This document shows, piece by piece, positions 24,507 to 32,438 of a stretch of 64,000 nt of DNA. Location: NCBI RefSeq assembly GCF_000007825.1, contig NC_004722.1, forward strand, positions 421,501-485,500, read 5' to 3'. The first letter of the stretch is position 1. Each line of letters starts with the position of its first letter. The notes under the pieces were generated by a model, which saw only the letters and a program-made list of their open reading frames with translations, had not been told where the DNA came from and did not search any database. The stretch is from Bacillus cereus ATCC 14579 (lineage in GTDB: Bacteria > Bacillota > Bacilli > Bacillales > Bacillaceae_G). Both the position numbers and the translations under genes were made by a program.

Positions 24507-25043
24507 ATGATGCAAAAGAAAAAACGTTGGCGTGAATTCTTTGGAACTATTGCAATTGCATGTTTATTGGTGTTTTTGGCGAAAATTTTTGTGTTTTTCC
24601 CTACGACTGTAAAAGGAGCATCTATGAGGCCAACGTTGCAAGATGGAGATAAGGTAATTGTTAATAAGTTAGCAAAACAATTTGAAAGCTATGGGAGAGA
24701 AGATATTATTGTTATGAAAACAGATAATTTTTATGTCAAAAGAGTGATTGGATTACCTGGAGATATAATTGAGATGAGAAATGATCAATTATATGTAAAT
24801 TCTGAAGTGAAAGATGAAGAGTATTTGGATAGTAATAAAAAACAAGCAGAAAAAAAACTTATGAATTTAACAGAGGACTTTGGACCAATTACAGTTCCCG
24901 AAAATAAGATTTTTGTTATGGGAGATAATCGCTTAATAAGTAAAGATAGTAGAAATGGTTTAGGTTTTATTGATAGAGAAGATGTGTTAGGAAAGTTAGC
25001 AGGCATTTATTATCCGTTTGAACATATGAAAATAATAAAGTAA
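24507..25043 (+). CDS. sipS: Signal peptidase I
   Basis: A 178-residue type I signal peptidase. One N-terminal membrane anchor (about residues 13-31), catalytic Ser39 in GASMRPTL, and the general base Lys78 in YVKRVIGLPGD, followed by the late box GDNRLISKDSR. It cleaves signal peptides of secreted proteins at the outer face of the membrane. B. cereus-group genomes carry several paralogues, so the symbol is generic. Two adjacent ATGs make the start ambiguous by one codon. Confidence 0.92.
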   Translation: MMQKKKRWREFFGTIAIACLLVFLAKIFVFFPTTVKGASMRPTLQDGDKVIVNKLAKQFESYGREDIIVMKTDNFYVKRVIGLPGDIIEMRNDQLYVNSEVKDEEYLDSNKKQAEKKLMNLTEDFGPITVPENKIFVMGDNRLISKDSRNGLGFIDREDVLGKLAGIYYPFEHMKIIK

Positions 25044-25079
25044 AAAACCAAGCAAATTTTAGTTTGCTTGGTTTTTTTT
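25042..25079. terminator. Bidirectional terminator
   Basis: AAACCAAGCAAA pairs with TTTGCTTGGTTT, with A and T runs outside; it separates convergent sipS and the large dynamin-like gene. Confidence 0.9.
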
Positions 25080-25080
25080 G

Positions 25081-27843
25081 TTAAACAGTAGGAGATTCGT
25101 TTGATACAAAAATATCTTCATGTTTCTTTGTAGTACTTAAAACGAATTTATGTTGTAGCAATTGTAGTTTAAATAACGCCAAAGGATCATGATATGTTTC
25201 TGGATTGCTTCTTAGCGTTGCTAATGTTTGCTCGTCTTCCTTTATCTCAAGTTGAGCTGCATCTACATTTTGTTTCAATATATTAAGTGGATCTTTGAAG
25301 AACATCATGATATCACGTTCTAATGCACCTTCAAATACTTCAAATTGAAGGAAGAATTGTTTTGAAATTGTGTGAGCAATTTCTGTATAGTCTTCTGTTT
25401 CAATATATTGTTTATATTTGTTGGCGAGCATAGATTGGTTTTTTTGCATATTACCAAATAATTTTCCGGCACTTTTTAAGAAAAACTGTGTCGGTGTAAA
25501 GCGTAATAAAATATTGATGTTCGTTACTGTAATTCGATTTGTCATTCGTACAACATCTCGATTCCAATCATCTAATAATTTGAAATCGCAAGGAAGTTTC
25601 ATACGTTCTTCTTTATATAATTTATTAAACGTTTCACTCATTTCATCTAAATAAGCTTGAGCTTGAATAAATTCATTATGTGCTGTTTCAATCCATTCTT
25701 GAATAGACCCAGTAAATTTAGGAAGAAGTACCTGTTGTACATGCTTTTGAACTCGTTCATTCATTGCAGCATTTAATTCTTCATGAACTAATTTGAAATC
25801 ACTATCTTCTTGAACAAGATCAGAGCAGCTCTGTAATAATTCAGGAATTTGAGAATGTATATCTCGTGTAATTTCTTCTTTCGTTAAAAGATAGGATTCG
25901 GTAATAGAACGAATTTTATCTTTTTCAAGAGCAGTAAGGTTATTAATAAATCCAGTAAGTTTCACTGAGATGTGTTTATTCCAGCGTACGGATTTTACTA
26001 ATGTATTTTCTAATTCCACACGTTCATTTATGAGATAAGCAATGGTCTTTTGCGTAAACCATATTAGCTTTTCTATACGTTCTTTTTCTATATCGCGTTT
26101 TGCAAGATTAGAAAGAATAGATTCTGTTACATCTCCAAGTTGCTGGCTACTCTCTTGCGAAGGAGAGTATGGGAAGAATTGTGCATCTGGAAAATGTACT
26201 TTAAGTTTACTAATTAGTTTTTCATCAGTAGTCGTATTATTTGTGTGTGATACGAAGTGAATTTGTAAGTTTGGTACTTGTTCACGTAAATAAATTAACG
26301 TATCAAATTCTTGACTATGCAATGGTGAAGAAGAATTTAATACGTATACAAGGCTATCTGCTGCTTGTAAGTATTCAAAGTATGCATTGTTTTTATCCAA
26401 TTGTCCTTGAATAGATGGTGTAATAAGAAATGTAAACTTATTTTTTCTTAAAAACCTACTTGGTAGCTTAATTTCTATACATTTTTTCTCAAGTTCTGAC
26501 TGAGCAGATGTAGCCGTTATTTGATGGAATTCATCAAGGTTAGGGATATTTCTTATATCTAACTCGGTAAATTCTGTTATTTCAGTTTGACTAGCGTCTT
26601 TAAATAGAATAGGAGTTGTTAAAGTTTCAGTTAAGATGTTCTCTCCCAATATTGAATTAACAAATGATGTTTTATCATGGTCACTAGTTCCAGCTATTAG
26701 TATTGGTGTGACATTTAAATCACATAGTTCATGGACGAGTAGCGTAAATTGATGACTTAAATCTACATCATTTTTCTCAGCCCATACAGCGATTGTTTCG
26801 AATAAATGAGAAACTGTTTCCATATTTACATCTGCTTCAGCTGATGTATTAGAAAGTAAGGATCCAGCACTTTTTACGAGTAATGATTCTAAAGTTGTAG
26901 GTGAGACTTCATTCCATGCTAACACTGCTGCAGAGACAACTAGAGAATCTTTTGCTTTCGTTAAACTGAACCAATTTGTTAATAAATTTGGTACAAGTCC
27001 GTTTAATTCATGCATAAAATGATTTCCGGTAATTAATGCAAAGTATGTTTCTTGGTAGCGAGTAGAGATTTCATTCCAATCGTCATTATTGTCTGTTTCA
27101 ATATGCAAGAATAAATGATTAATACTTTGAATCCAAGGAAGGTATAAGGATTCATGTTGATAGCTATTCCAAAGAGCAATAACAAGTTCTTTAAATTGAG
27201 CTTGATCAACAGCATATAGAGCTTTTAAAGACTCATAGAAATATTCAGGCTTAATATTTTTTGTAAATCCTTTGTTTATGTAAGTTATTAACGTATCAAA
27301 CCAGTGTAAAGATTGTGTTCGGATACCTTCTTGAACAGCTAGTTCGATAGCGTTGTTCCAATCTTCTTGTTTTTCATAGAAAGAACGTGCAATTGCAGTA
27401 ATATTTGGGTAATCCGGTTGGAATGCAACAGCTTCACTAATCGTCTTAAAAGCGAGTCCTAAACGATCTTGTTCGATATAAAGAGAAAGAAGTTGTAAGG
27501 AAACCTCCATCGTAAGAGTCGTATCTTCCGTTTGGATAGATTGATAAATTTCTTCTGCCTTTGGTAAGAATCCTAGTTCAAAATAAGCATCTGCAATATT
27601 TTTTGTCGCCCAAAGTGCAAGAGCATTATTTACTTTTTCCCATTTAAATATAGCTGCTTCAAAATCTTTATTTTGATAATAAAATTCACCTTGAGCAAAT
27701 CGAATATTAGAAATGTTGGAGAATTCATTTTTAGATTCATTTATATATGCTTCACCGAGTACTTCCGATGCAGGAGTAGAAGTTTCTTCTGTTAAAAATG
27801 TTTTATAGTAAACTTTTTGAATAAATTGATTTTCAATGGTCAT
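25081..27843 (-). CDS. Large TPR plus dynamin-like GTPase-fold protein with degenerate G motifs
   Basis: A 920-residue protein. Residues about 40-160 contain TPR-like helices (RFAQGEFYYQNKDFEAAIFK; IADAYFELGFLPKAEEIYQS). Residues about 378-600 look like a dynamin-type GTPase domain, and the C-terminal part is long and helical. The P-loop reads GTSDHDKTS (385-393): the Gly before Lys is Asp390. The DxxG region is TPSIQG and the usual TKxD/NKxD position reads SHTNN. GTP binding is therefore doubtful; this may be a pseudo-GTPase or a membrane-shaping scaffold. AGGGGGG lies upstream of the ATG. It is transcribed alone. Confidence 0.7.
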   Translation of the reverse strand: MTIENQFIQKVYYKTFLTEETSTPASEVLGEAYINESKNEFSNISNIRFAQGEFYYQNKDFEAAIFKWEKVNNALALWATKNIADAYFELGFLPKAEEIYQSIQTEDTTLTMEVSLQLLSLYIEQDRLGLAFKTISEAVAFQPDYPNITAIARSFYEKQEDWNNAIELAVQEGIRTQSLHWFDTLITYINKGFTKNIKPEYFYESLKALYAVDQAQFKELVIALWNSYQHESLYLPWIQSINHLFLHIETDNNDDWNEISTRYQETYFALITGNHFMHELNGLVPNLLTNWFSLTKAKDSLVVSAAVLAWNEVSPTTLESLLVKSAGSLLSNTSAEADVNMETVSHLFETIAVWAEKNDVDLSHQFTLLVHELCDLNVTPILIAGTSDHDKTSFVNSILGENILTETLTTPILFKDASQTEITEFTELDIRNIPNLDEFHQITATSAQSELEKKCIEIKLPSRFLRKNKFTFLITPSIQGQLDKNNAYFEYLQAADSLVYVLNSSSPLHSQEFDTLIYLREQVPNLQIHFVSHTNNTTTDEKLISKLKVHFPDAQFFPYSPSQESSQQLGDVTESILSNLAKRDIEKERIEKLIWFTQKTIAYLINERVELENTLVKSVRWNKHISVKLTGFINNLTALEKDKIRSITESYLLTKEEITRDIHSQIPELLQSCSDLVQEDSDFKLVHEELNAAMNERVQKHVQQVLLPKFTGSIQEWIETAHNEFIQAQAYLDEMSETFNKLYKEERMKLPCDFKLLDDWNRDVVRMTNRITVTNINILLRFTPTQFFLKSAGKLFGNMQKNQSMLANKYKQYIETEDYTEIAHTISKQFFLQFEVFEGALERDIMMFFKDPLNILKQNVDAAQLEIKEDEQTLATLRSNPETYHDPLALFKLQLLQHKFVLSTTKKHEDIFVSNESPTV

Positions 27844-28329
27844 GTTCGTTCCCCCCTGTATAATTTAGAAAAATGATGTTGTATGTAAAAGGGTGTATGT
27901 TCTTTTAATAGGTAGAAGTTGCATTATATAGACCAAACTATGTTTTTGCTAGATATATCATTTTTCTTGAGAGTTAAACCGTTGCGAAAAGTAACTTTCC
28001 TTTATTGTAACAAAAAAACACGCATATGAATTTTTATTTTTTATCGGGTTATTTGCGGGCAATAAGAATCTAATCTCAAAATTGGTGAATGTAAGTGAGT
28101 TATGTGGAGTCGGGATGTCTGTAAAAGCAAGATTGGCATAGGTTAATAATTAGTAGAGGATGAACAAAACTCCCACTGAGTAAAGTTTTTCTTTATCTCT
28201 GTTAAAGGAAAGAATAGAAGTAGAGTTCATTATAAAAACAATGTATAGTGAATATGTATACCATGTTTGCCTTAAAGATAGAAAGGGTACAATGTGGAAT
28301 AACGACCGTGCATAGGATGTGTCTTCCGA
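27844..28329. other. Intergenic region holding a bcr1 copy
   Basis: 486 bases between the divergent dynamin-like and DedA genes. It contains bcr1 copy B (28040-28196), an AT-rich promoter region for the minus-strand gene with TATAAT near 27926, and the leader of the DedA gene. I see no further gene. Confidence 0.6.
28040..28196 (-). mobile_element. bcr1-type repeat element, copy B
   Basis: A 157-bp unit with TTTAT at both ends (28040-28044 and 28192-28196), inverted relative to copy A. On its own strand it starts AAACTTTACTCAGTGGGAG then TTTTGTTCATC, matching copy A. It ends with a degenerate form of copy A's right end (TTTTGAG and TGC, then AAATA and GATAAA). The middle is more diverged, so it is an older copy. 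Confidence 0.75.
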
Positions 28330-28923
28330 ATGGAACAACATATTGGCGAGTTAATCGCGCATTATGGCTATTTTGGAATTGTTATAGCTTTGGCTGGTGG
28401 GATTGTCGGATTACCGATACCAGACGAGTTTTTATTGACCTTTGTTGGTTATAATGTTTCAAAAGGAGTTATGTCAGGAACTGCTGCTTTTTTAAGTGGG
28501 CTGGCTGGTGCGATGTTAGGGATCACGTTAAGCTACATATTAGGTTTAAAACTTGGGCTCCCTGTTTTAAAGAAATATGGGCCGAAAATTAGAATTAAAG
28601 AACATCACATTGAAAAAACACATATTTTATTTGAAAAATATGGGCCATTTCTTTTAATGATTGGTTATTTTATACCGGGCGTACGTCATTTAACAGCATA
28701 TTTTGCTGGGGTATCAAATTTGACACTTTGGCGTTTTTGTTTGTACGCTTACGGTGGTGCGCTCATTTGGATAAGTGTTTTTATTGGGCTTGGCTGGAAG
28801 TTAGGCGAGAAGTGGCGCTTCGTTGAGTATAGTTTACATCATTATGGAATATGGATTTTATTAATTTCAGCAGTTGTTACATGTTTTGTATGGTTGTACA
28901 TAAAGAAAAAGAAAAACCGCTAA
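28330..28923 (+). CDS. DedA/SNARE-associated family membrane protein
   Basis: A 197-residue membrane protein of the DedA family: GLPIPDEFLLTFVGY near the N-terminus and the signature FIPGVRHLTAYFAGVSNLTL with the conserved Gly-x-Arg. Members act as lipid (undecaprenyl phosphate or phosphatidylethanolamine) flippases or support membrane homeostasis. AGGATG is about ten bases before the ATG. Its stop codon lies within the terminator. Confidence 0.88.
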   Translation: MEQHIGELIAHYGYFGIVIALAGGIVGLPIPDEFLLTFVGYNVSKGVMSGTAAFLSGLAGAMLGITLSYILGLKLGLPVLKKYGPKIRIKEHHIEKTHILFEKYGPFLLMIGYFIPGVRHLTAYFAGVSNLTLWRFCLYAYGGALIWISVFIGLGWKLGEKWRFVEYSLHHYGIWILLISAVVTCFVWLYIKKKKNR

Positions 28924-28937
28924 TAGCGGTTTTTTTA
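28912..28937. terminator. Bidirectional terminator
   Basis: AAAAACCGCTAATAGCGGTTTTT forms a short GC hairpin with runs on both sides, shared by the DedA gene and the convergent small EamA gene. Confidence 0.85.
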
Positions 28938-29363
28938 GCTGAAAGCAATAAATAATACACCAGCTGTAATAAAGACTACACCAACGCCGGTCATAAAGTT
29001 TAACTTTTCACCGAGGATAATCATAGCGAGAATGATAGAAAATACGACGCTTAATTTATCGACAGGAGCTACTTGTGAAACCTTTCCTGTTTTGAGGGCA
29101 AGAAAATAAAATAGCCATGAAGAAGCACCTGCAATCCCACTTAATGTGATAAATAGCAGTGCTTTTTTATTTAGTAGTACGTCGCCGATATTTTGAAATT
29201 TACCTTGTATGATAATAACGCCTATCATAAATAATGCCATAATAATAGATCGAATTGTTGTTGCAACGTTTGCATCGATGCCGTCTAAACCAAACTTTCC
29301 AAAAATCGATACAAGGGCAGCAGCAATTGCTGATAATAGTGCAAATAAGAGCCACGAACTCAT
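28935..29363 (-). CDS. Small single-repeat EamA family transporter
   Basis: A 142-residue protein with five membrane segments, equal to one half of a normal DMT transporter (SIFGKFGLDGIDANVATTIR; SGIAGASSWLFYFLALK). Such half-size EamA proteins are known, so this need not be a truncation; they probably act as dimers. GGAGGA lies about nine bases before the ATG. The upstream region has a Fur-box-like palindrome overlapping the promoter, which predicts expression under iron limitation. Confidence 0.85.
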   Translation of the reverse strand: MSSWLLFALLSAIAAALVSIFGKFGLDGIDANVATTIRSIIMALFMIGVIIIQGKFQNIGDVLLNKKALLFITLSGIAGASSWLFYFLALKTGKVSQVAPVDKLSVVFSIILAMIILGEKLNFMTGVGVVFITAGVLFIAFS

Positions 29364-29386
29364 AGTAAAATTCCTCCAATCTTACA

Positions 29387-29424
29387 GTATTATACATGAA
29401 AATGATTCTCATGTATAAAGTTGA
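29387..29424 (-). promoter_or_regulatory. Candidate Fur box overlapping the promoter of the small EamA gene
   Basis: TGAAAATGATTCTCA (29397-29411) matches the Fur/PerR-type 7-1-7 motif TGATAATNATTATCA at 12 of 14 positions, within a larger palindrome running from ATACATGA to TCATGTAT. On the minus strand TATAAT (29387-29392) follows it and TATACA lies 17 bases upstream, so a bound repressor would cover the promoter. The -35 side abuts the bcr1-like copy C. Confidence 0.6.
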
Positions 29425-29521
29425 AGCAATTGAGCTTATAGGAAGCACGACTTCAACTTAACTCCTTGCTCCACCTGAATTTTAAGGTGGGAGTTTTACT
29501 GCCTGTAAATAGTGGGCTAAA
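29415..29521 (+). mobile_element. bcr1-like repeat, copy C, short or degenerate
   Basis: The right half, CTCCTTGCTCCACCTGAATT followed by TTAAGGTGGGAGTTTTACTG, closely matches the right part of copy A. It starts beside ATAAA (29415-29419) and ends at CTAAA (29517-29521). It is only 107 bp, so it looks internally deleted or a shorter subfamily. Confidence 0.65.
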
Positions 29522-29528
29522 TAGCGAA

Positions 29529-29569
29529 ATAATCCCCACCTTATATTTTTAATAAGGTGGGGATTATTA
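29529..29569. terminator. Strong hairpin downstream of the BH0509-like gene
   Basis: AATAATCCCCACCTTAT pairs with ATAAGGTGGGGATTATT around a short loop. It lies just past the stop of the minus-strand BH0509-like gene. The T tract is weak on both strands, so function as a terminator is likely but not certain. Confidence 0.6.
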
Positions 29570-29571
29570 TA

Positions 29572-29718
29572 CTACTCTGCAATTTCCTCATATAAAAAGT
29601 ACGTTACATTATAAATATGTTCTACTTCATCGTCTGTCATAAACAGTAATTCGTCACGCTCAATCCCTTTTTTCTTTTCAATAAACTCAATCATGTTTTT
29701 GCGTTCTTCTCTCTTCAT
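29572..29718 (-). CDS. BH0509 family small protein
   Basis: A 48-residue protein. It begins MKREERKNMIEFIEKKKGIE and continues RDELLFMTDDEVEHIYNVTY. The REERKNMI...ERDELL...MTDDEVEHIY pattern fits the small BH0509 family of bacilli. GAGAGGAGA precedes the ATG. Acidic and helical; function unknown. Confidence 0.75.
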   Translation of the reverse strand: MKREERKNMIEFIEKKKGIERDELLFMTDDEVEHIYNVTYFLYEEIAE

Positions 29719-29838
29719 CAATTTTATTTCTCCTCTCAATCTGTTTTAATACAGTTTATTTAAGTTAATGCTATTATATAACAGAATCTTTAGAAAGTTC
29801 CACCTATTTTATTGTTTTTTTCAAAAGAACTTTTCGAC

Positions 29839-29870
29839 AAAACAAGCCCACCTAAGGGGGGGCTTGTTTT
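29839..29870 (-). terminator. Terminator of the flavin-binding protein gene
   Basis: AAAACAAGCCC pairs with GGGCTTGTTTT; it lies directly after the stop codon of the minus-strand gene. Confidence 0.85.
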
Positions 29871-29873
29871 ATT

Positions 29874-30290
29874 TTATAGTCGTAAAAACTCAGGCTCCGT
29901 CGTACCGGCACCATCGATGTAATAAATTGTGTCGGGGTTGATTTTTATCAATACGTAATTAGGGTCTTCAGGGCCGAGTAACCAACGTTTTAAGCTATTA
30001 TTCCAAAACTTGTTTTTTAATGTCGAGTCTTCCTCAATTGAAGCCAATCCTTCAACTTCAATATAATCTTCATCTAATTTTTTCCCTTCTCGTCCGAGTA
30101 GTACATGGACATTAGGATTTTGTTCAATATCTGTTATCTTTTTTGATTGTCGATCTGTTGCAACATACAGTACAAAATCTTCATGGAAAAACATCATAAA
30201 GGCGCTATGAGGTTTCTCATTTCGTACTGTAGATAATACACCAGTACGTTGACCTTGAATAATAGTTGCGATTTTTTCTTTTAAGTGCAT
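29874..30290 (-). CDS. Pyridoxamine 5'-phosphate oxidase-like (general stress protein 26 type)
   Basis: A 138-residue protein with the split-barrel flavin-binding fold: RTGVLSTVRNEKPHSAFMMF, YVATDRQSKKITDIEQNPNV, then YIEVEGLASIEED. This is the YdaG/GSP26 group rather than true PdxH. It probably binds FMN or F420-like cofactors in redox stress. AAGGGG lies before the ATG. A GTTTAA sigma-B -35-like sequence is present upstream without a matching GGGTAT -10, so sigma-B control is not supported. Confidence 0.8.
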   Translation of the reverse strand: MHLKEKIATIIQGQRTGVLSTVRNEKPHSAFMMFFHEDFVLYVATDRQSKKITDIEQNPNVHVLLGREGKKLDEDYIEVEGLASIEEDSTLKNKFWNNSLKRWLLGPEDPNYVLIKINPDTIYYIDGAGTTEPEFLRL

Positions 30291-30469
30291 AATTTTAACC
30301 CCTTTTCACAATTTATAATTCTGTCTGTTTAAACAAGATAATTTAAATATCTTTCATACTGTTTTCTTCAATCCGATTTTTTAAACGTAATTGTGATGAA
30401 ATCGGACAAGTTAGGAGAAGAATAATAATAATATTGAGGAGAAATACATACGATGGAAGGATGAAAAAC

Positions 30470-31525
30470 ATGTTTAATAAAATATTTCTTATAGTAGCGC
30501 TTATAGGTGTACCACTATCTGTACTTGGAAAAACACTTCATTGGCCAGAAACAATTATGTTCGCTGTGTATTGTGTTACGATTATCGCATTAGCTGGTTT
30601 TATGGGTAGAGCAACAGAGAGTCTAGCAATTGTTTCTGGTCCTAGAATAGGCGGATTATTAAATGCTACTTTCGGTAATGCTGTTGAACTTATCATTTCA
30701 ATTTTTGCACTTCAAGCAGGGTTAATTGAAGTGGTGTTAGCTTCTTTAACGGGATCTGTACTTGGAAATTTATTATTAGTAGGAGGGTCATCCTTCTTTG
30801 TTGGAGGTCTTAAATACAAAAGACAAAGTTTTAATGTATATGATGCAAGGCATAATTCAGCTTTATTAATATTTGCTGTTGTTGTGGCCTTTGTTATTCC
30901 AGAGATCTTTTCAATGAAGATGGACGCTGGCAAGACGTATCAATTAAGTATAGGTGTTTCTATTATTATGATTATCATGTACCTTGCTGCATTACTATTT
31001 AAGTTAGTTACGCACCGTGGTGTATATCAACATAAAAGTGACGAAGTAGCGCATGAAGAAGAGCCAGAGTGGTCGAAAGGGAAGGCGCTACTTATTTTAG
31101 CGATAGCAACACTAGCGGTAGCTTATGTGTCAGAGGCACTCGTGCATACTTTTGAAACTGTTGCAAAGTCATTTGGCTGGTCAGAGTTATTTATAGGGGT
31201 TATTATCGTTGCAATTGTTGGGAATGCAGCGGAACATGCGTCTGCAATTATTATGGCTTATAAAAATAAAGTAAATATTGCAGTTGAAATTGCAATAGGC
31301 TCTACATTACAAATCGCCATGTTTGTTGCTCCTGTATTAGTATTACTATCTATGTTCTTCGCGCAAAGGATGCCTTTAGTATTTACCATACCAGAACTTG
31401 TGTCTATGATTACAGCCGTTTTCTTAACGATTGCGATTTCCAATGATGGAGATACAAACTGGTTTGAAGGAGGCACTTTACTAGCGGCGTATGTCATTAT
31501 GGGAATTGGTTTTTATTTATTATGA
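30470..31525 (+). CDS. cax: Ca2+/H+ antiporter (CAX, YfkE-like)
   Basis: A 351-residue CAX antiporter with about 11 membrane segments. The two alpha repeats are GLLNATFGNAVELIISIFAL and VAIVGNAAEHASAIIMAYKN, whose acidic residues bind Ca2+. It exports calcium in exchange for protons. In-frame starts exist at 30434 (TTG) and 30461 (ATG). I use the ATG at 30470 because GGAAGG (30455-30460) is nine bases upstream and the resulting length and N-terminus (MFNKIFLIVALIGVPLSVLG) match B. subtilis YfkE. It is followed by yfkD, as in B. subtilis. Confidence 0.9.
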   Translation: MFNKIFLIVALIGVPLSVLGKTLHWPETIMFAVYCVTIIALAGFMGRATESLAIVSGPRIGGLLNATFGNAVELIISIFALQAGLIEVVLASLTGSVLGNLLLVGGSSFFVGGLKYKRQSFNVYDARHNSALLIFAVVVAFVIPEIFSMKMDAGKTYQLSIGVSIIMIIMYLAALLFKLVTHRGVYQHKSDEVAHEEEPEWSKGKALLILAIATLAVAYVSEALVHTFETVAKSFGWSELFIGVIIVAIVGNAAEHASAIIMAYKNKVNIAVEIAIGSTLQIAMFVAPVLVLLSMFFAQRMPLVFTIPELVSMITAVFLTIAISNDGDTNWFEGGTLLAAYVIMGIGFYLL

Positions 31526-31604
31526 AAAATAGGCATAACAATTGCGCTCAGAGAAAACAATAAACGAAGTAGTATATATACCTACATAGGAAGGAGCCAG
31601 ACAG

Positions 31605-32402
31605 GTGAAACGAGTATACAGCATATGTCTTTCAACTATGGTCTCGTTTATTTTATTATTTCCTAACATGAGTTTTGCAAAGACAACAGTAGGAACAAAA
31701 ATGCCTTCATCTGTTTTAAATATTTCAAAAGACAATACATTTCCAAATGATGCGCAAGATTTGCCACGTTTACAACCAAGTAAATTTGCTCAAGAGCTAT
31801 TGAAAACGGCTAATATTAAAATTGAAAATCCAGACTTAATTCGGATGTTTAATGAAACGACAATTTCAAATGCGCCACTTGCAGTAGGGTATCGGGCAAA
31901 AATTTATTTAGGTCAATGGGCCTTACATTATGAATCAGTAGACACATCGATTAATTGGGAATATAAACAAGTGAATCGAAATGTGTATGATAATCGCGGA
32001 GGAGACCGTTTATATCCACTTCGCTATAAGCAAGAAACACAAAAGACGGTTGAAGGCGATTTAACAGCAGATATGAAAGATGCTGCAGATGTGAAAAAAA
32101 TGATGCTTCTCAAAGCACTTGAAAAAGTACAATTACCTCTTTCGTTTAAGACAACTATTGGTTATGGTACTGGACATGAGCGTGTGTATAATATTAGTCC
32201 GAGTCAACTTGGATATTTATACGCTTATACACCAGCAGTAAATGAAAAGGGAAAAGTAACATTTGGAGAAGTGTATCTTGTATTAAAGGGAAATCAAAAA
32301 AGACTTGTTGTGAAAAATATTACTTCTCAAGGAATTGGAGCGGCAATTCCAATTCATGATCATTTGTTTTTTAAATTTATTTCTTCTTCTCACTCGCAAT
32401 AA
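31605..32402 (+). CDS. yfkD: YfkD-like secreted protein
   Basis: A 265-residue protein with a signal peptide (VKRVYSICLSTMVSFILLFP, then NMSFAKT). It begins at GTG after AGGAAGGAG. Its size and position between cax and the yfkAB gene match B. subtilis YfkD. No catalytic motif is recognisable and the function is unknown. Confidence 0.8.
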   Translation: MKRVYSICLSTMVSFILLFPNMSFAKTTVGTKMPSSVLNISKDNTFPNDAQDLPRLQPSKFAQELLKTANIKIENPDLIRMFNETTISNAPLAVGYRAKIYLGQWALHYESVDTSINWEYKQVNRNVYDNRGGDRLYPLRYKQETQKTVEGDLTADMKDAADVKKMMLLKALEKVQLPLSFKTTIGYGTGHERVYNISPSQLGYLYAYTPAVNEKGKVTFGEVYLVLKGNQKRLVVKNITSQGIGAAIPIHDHLFFKFISSSHSQ

Positions 32403-32405
32403 CAT

Positions 32406-32438
32406 AAAAAACGTCAGCTTATAAGCTGACGTTTTTTT
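32406..32438. terminator. Bidirectional terminator
   Basis: AAAACGTCAGCTTATAAGCT and its complement GACGTTTT form a perfect hairpin between convergent yfkD and yfkAB. Confidence 0.92.

Noticed and set aside
28935..29363. Small EamA gene as a truncated pseudogene
   Set aside because: Half-size EamA transporters of about 140 residues are a known form, the frame is clean and the gene has a good promoter and ribosome-binding site.
30310..30345. Sigma-B promoter for the flavin-binding stress protein
   Set aside because: A GTTTAA element is present, but no GGGTAT-like -10 lies at 12-15 bases.
30453..30464. Four-codon minicistron (ATGGAAGGATGA) overlapping the cax start region
   Set aside because: It could couple translation, but the same bases serve as the ribosome-binding site of the preferred cax start; coincidence is the simpler reading.
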